7,085 nucleotides of DNA from Candidatus Omnitrophota bacterium (GTDB lineage: Bacteria; Omnitrophota; Gorgyraeia; 2-01-FULL-45-10): NCBI GenBank assembly GCA_022703295.1, contig JAKLDX010000054.1, positions 1 through 7,085 of the forward strand, in the 5' to 3' direction. Under the pieces are notes generated by a model that saw only the letters and a program-made list of their open reading frames with translations, was not told the origin of the DNA and searched no databases. Positions within the stretch are counted from its first letter, which is position 1. Each line of letters starts with the position of its first letter. Shown here piece after piece: positions 6,488 to 7,085 of this stretch. The position numbers and the translations under genes were made by a program.

Positions 6488-6516
6488 AATTTACCACACA
6501 AGCCTGGCTTTTTCAA
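6488..6516 (-). promoter_or_regulatory. Candidate sigma70-type promoter for gatCAB and downstream genes
   Basis: In the rsmA-gatC gap the minus strand reads TTGAAA (6516-6511; 5 of 6 to the -35 consensus), a 17-nt spacer, then TAAATT (6493-6488; 4 of 6 to the -10 consensus). TGG directly before the -10 fits the extended -10 element TGn. Initiation would fall near 6481, about 20 nt before the gatC ATG. This is pattern matching only; short matches like this also arise by chance in A/T-rich gaps. Confidence 0.35.
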
Positions 6517-6533
6517 GGCAAAATGGGTCCTGA

Positions 6534-7085
6534 TTACAGCAGATTGGAGATTGTAGCAAAATCGGAGAGGCTTAGCGCTTCCGGCCTTACTGATGGATCT
6601 ATGCCGACTTTTTTCAAAAGCGCTTCCAGGTCGGATTTGGACATATTAAGGATAGGCTTTCGCGACAGCGAATTTATTATGGACTTGCGCTTCTGATTGA
6701 AAGCGCCTCTTATTATCCTGAAAAACAATCCCTCGTCTTTGACGGCAACCGGAGGCTCCTTTAAAAAATCGAGCCGCACAAGGCTCGAATCGACGTCGGG
6801 AGCCGGAAAAAAACAACTGCTCCTGACCGTGTGGATATTGCGCACCTTCGCGTAATACTGCACAAAGCAGCTTACAGAGCTGTAATCATCATCGCCCGGC
6901 CGGGCCGCCAGCCTGCGGGCGACTTCTTTTTGCATCATCAAAACCGCAAAATTTATAAACCGCCTGTTATTTATCAGGTATTCTATGAGCGGCGTTGTTA
7001 TATAATACGGCAGGTTCCCCGCGACCTTTACATTTTTTACTGAAAATATACCCTTAGGTTCAAATTCCAGTATATCCGCGCAAAA
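6534..7085 (-). CDS. rsmA: 16S rRNA (adenine1518-N6/adenine1519-N6) dimethyltransferase RsmA (KsgA), C-terminal part, cut by window edge
   Basis: The frame is open from the right edge to a TAA at 6536-6534, covering 183 residues; the N-terminal SAM-binding motifs lie outside the window. RsmA dimethylates two adjacent adenines in the 3'-terminal hairpin of 16S rRNA late in 30S assembly. Visible signatures are motif IV as GNLPYYITTP (window residues 23-32), the following VLMMQKEVARRLAA, and FFPAPDVDSSLVRL, the FxPxPxVxS-type block. NQKRKSIINSL and the C-terminal helical-domain ending RPEALSLSDFATISNLL complete it. A TTG at 6941 is not the start, because NLPYY and other conserved sequence lies upstream of it in the same frame. 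It lies 71 nt before gatC on the same strand. Family assignment is firm from the motif order. Confidence 0.95.
   Translation of the reverse strand, partial: FCADILEFEPKGIFSVKNVKVAGNLPYYITTPLIEYLINNRRFINFAVLMMQKEVARRLAARPGDDDYSSVSCFVQYYAKVRNIHTVRSSCFFPAPDVDSSLVRLDFLKEPPVAVKDEGLFFRIIRGAFNQKRKSIINSLSRKPILNMSKSDLEALLKKVGIDPSVRPEALSLSDFATISNLL

Noticed and set aside
6500..6516. AAGCC-x-GGCTT inverted repeat next to a T run after rsmA, as a possible terminator
   Set aside because: The loop would be one base, which is too short to fold. The T run lies on the plus-strand side, not after the hairpin in the direction of rsmA transcription.
6463..6516. Longer GatC starting at TTG 6516
   Set aside because: The extra 18 residues do not match GatC, the ATG at 6462 matches the family start and length, and the upstream part overlaps the candidate promoter.

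Overview
This is a bacterial chromosomal window of mostly housekeeping genes. Every recognisable gene lies on the minus strand, so transcription runs from right to left. In transcription order they are: the C-terminal two-thirds of rsmA (16S rRNA dimethyladenosine methyltransferase, cut by the right edge); gatC, gatA and gatB (glutamyl/aspartyl-tRNA amidotransferase); a ctpA-type S41 processing peptidase; a membrane-anchored divergent polysaccharide deacetylase (DUF610/YibQ family); tsaD (t6A tRNA modification); and the first 53 codons of an MgtC/SapB-family membrane protein, cut by the left edge.

From gatC leftwards the junctions are 0 nt (gatC/gatA), a 4-bp ATGA overlap (gatA/gatB), 7 nt (gatB/ctpA), 1 nt (ctpA/deacetylase), 4 nt (deacetylase/tsaD) and 17 nt (tsaD/mgtC-like). 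Most starts have a plausible Shine-Dalgarno sequence inside the end of the preceding gene. This looks like one long transcription unit with translational coupling. The only sizeable gap, 71 nt between rsmA and gatC, holds a candidate extended -10 promoter. No stretch over 300 bases lacks a gene, and I see no RNA gene, mobile element, CRISPR array or convincing terminator.

Functionally the cluster mixes RNA and translation quality (RsmA, GatCAB, TsaD) with the cell envelope (CtpA, the deacetylase-fold protein, the MgtC-like protein). A complete gatCAB set suggests that Gln-tRNA(Gln) and/or Asn-tRNA(Asn) is made by the indirect route. The ctpA-deacetylase pair is a known neighbourhood in Gram-negative bacteria, usually next to envC, which is absent here.

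The main anomaly is gatB. It is split by what looks like one missing base near position 4367. Both halves are otherwise intact and highly family-like, so a sequencing or assembly error, or a very recent mutation, is much likelier than an old pseudogene.

The organism cannot be fixed from this window. Intermediate base composition, a Gram-negative-type envelope pair and full gatCAB fit an uncultivated lineage such as Candidatus Omnitrophota, but that is a low-confidence guess from gene content. I found no evidence of a novel biological system.
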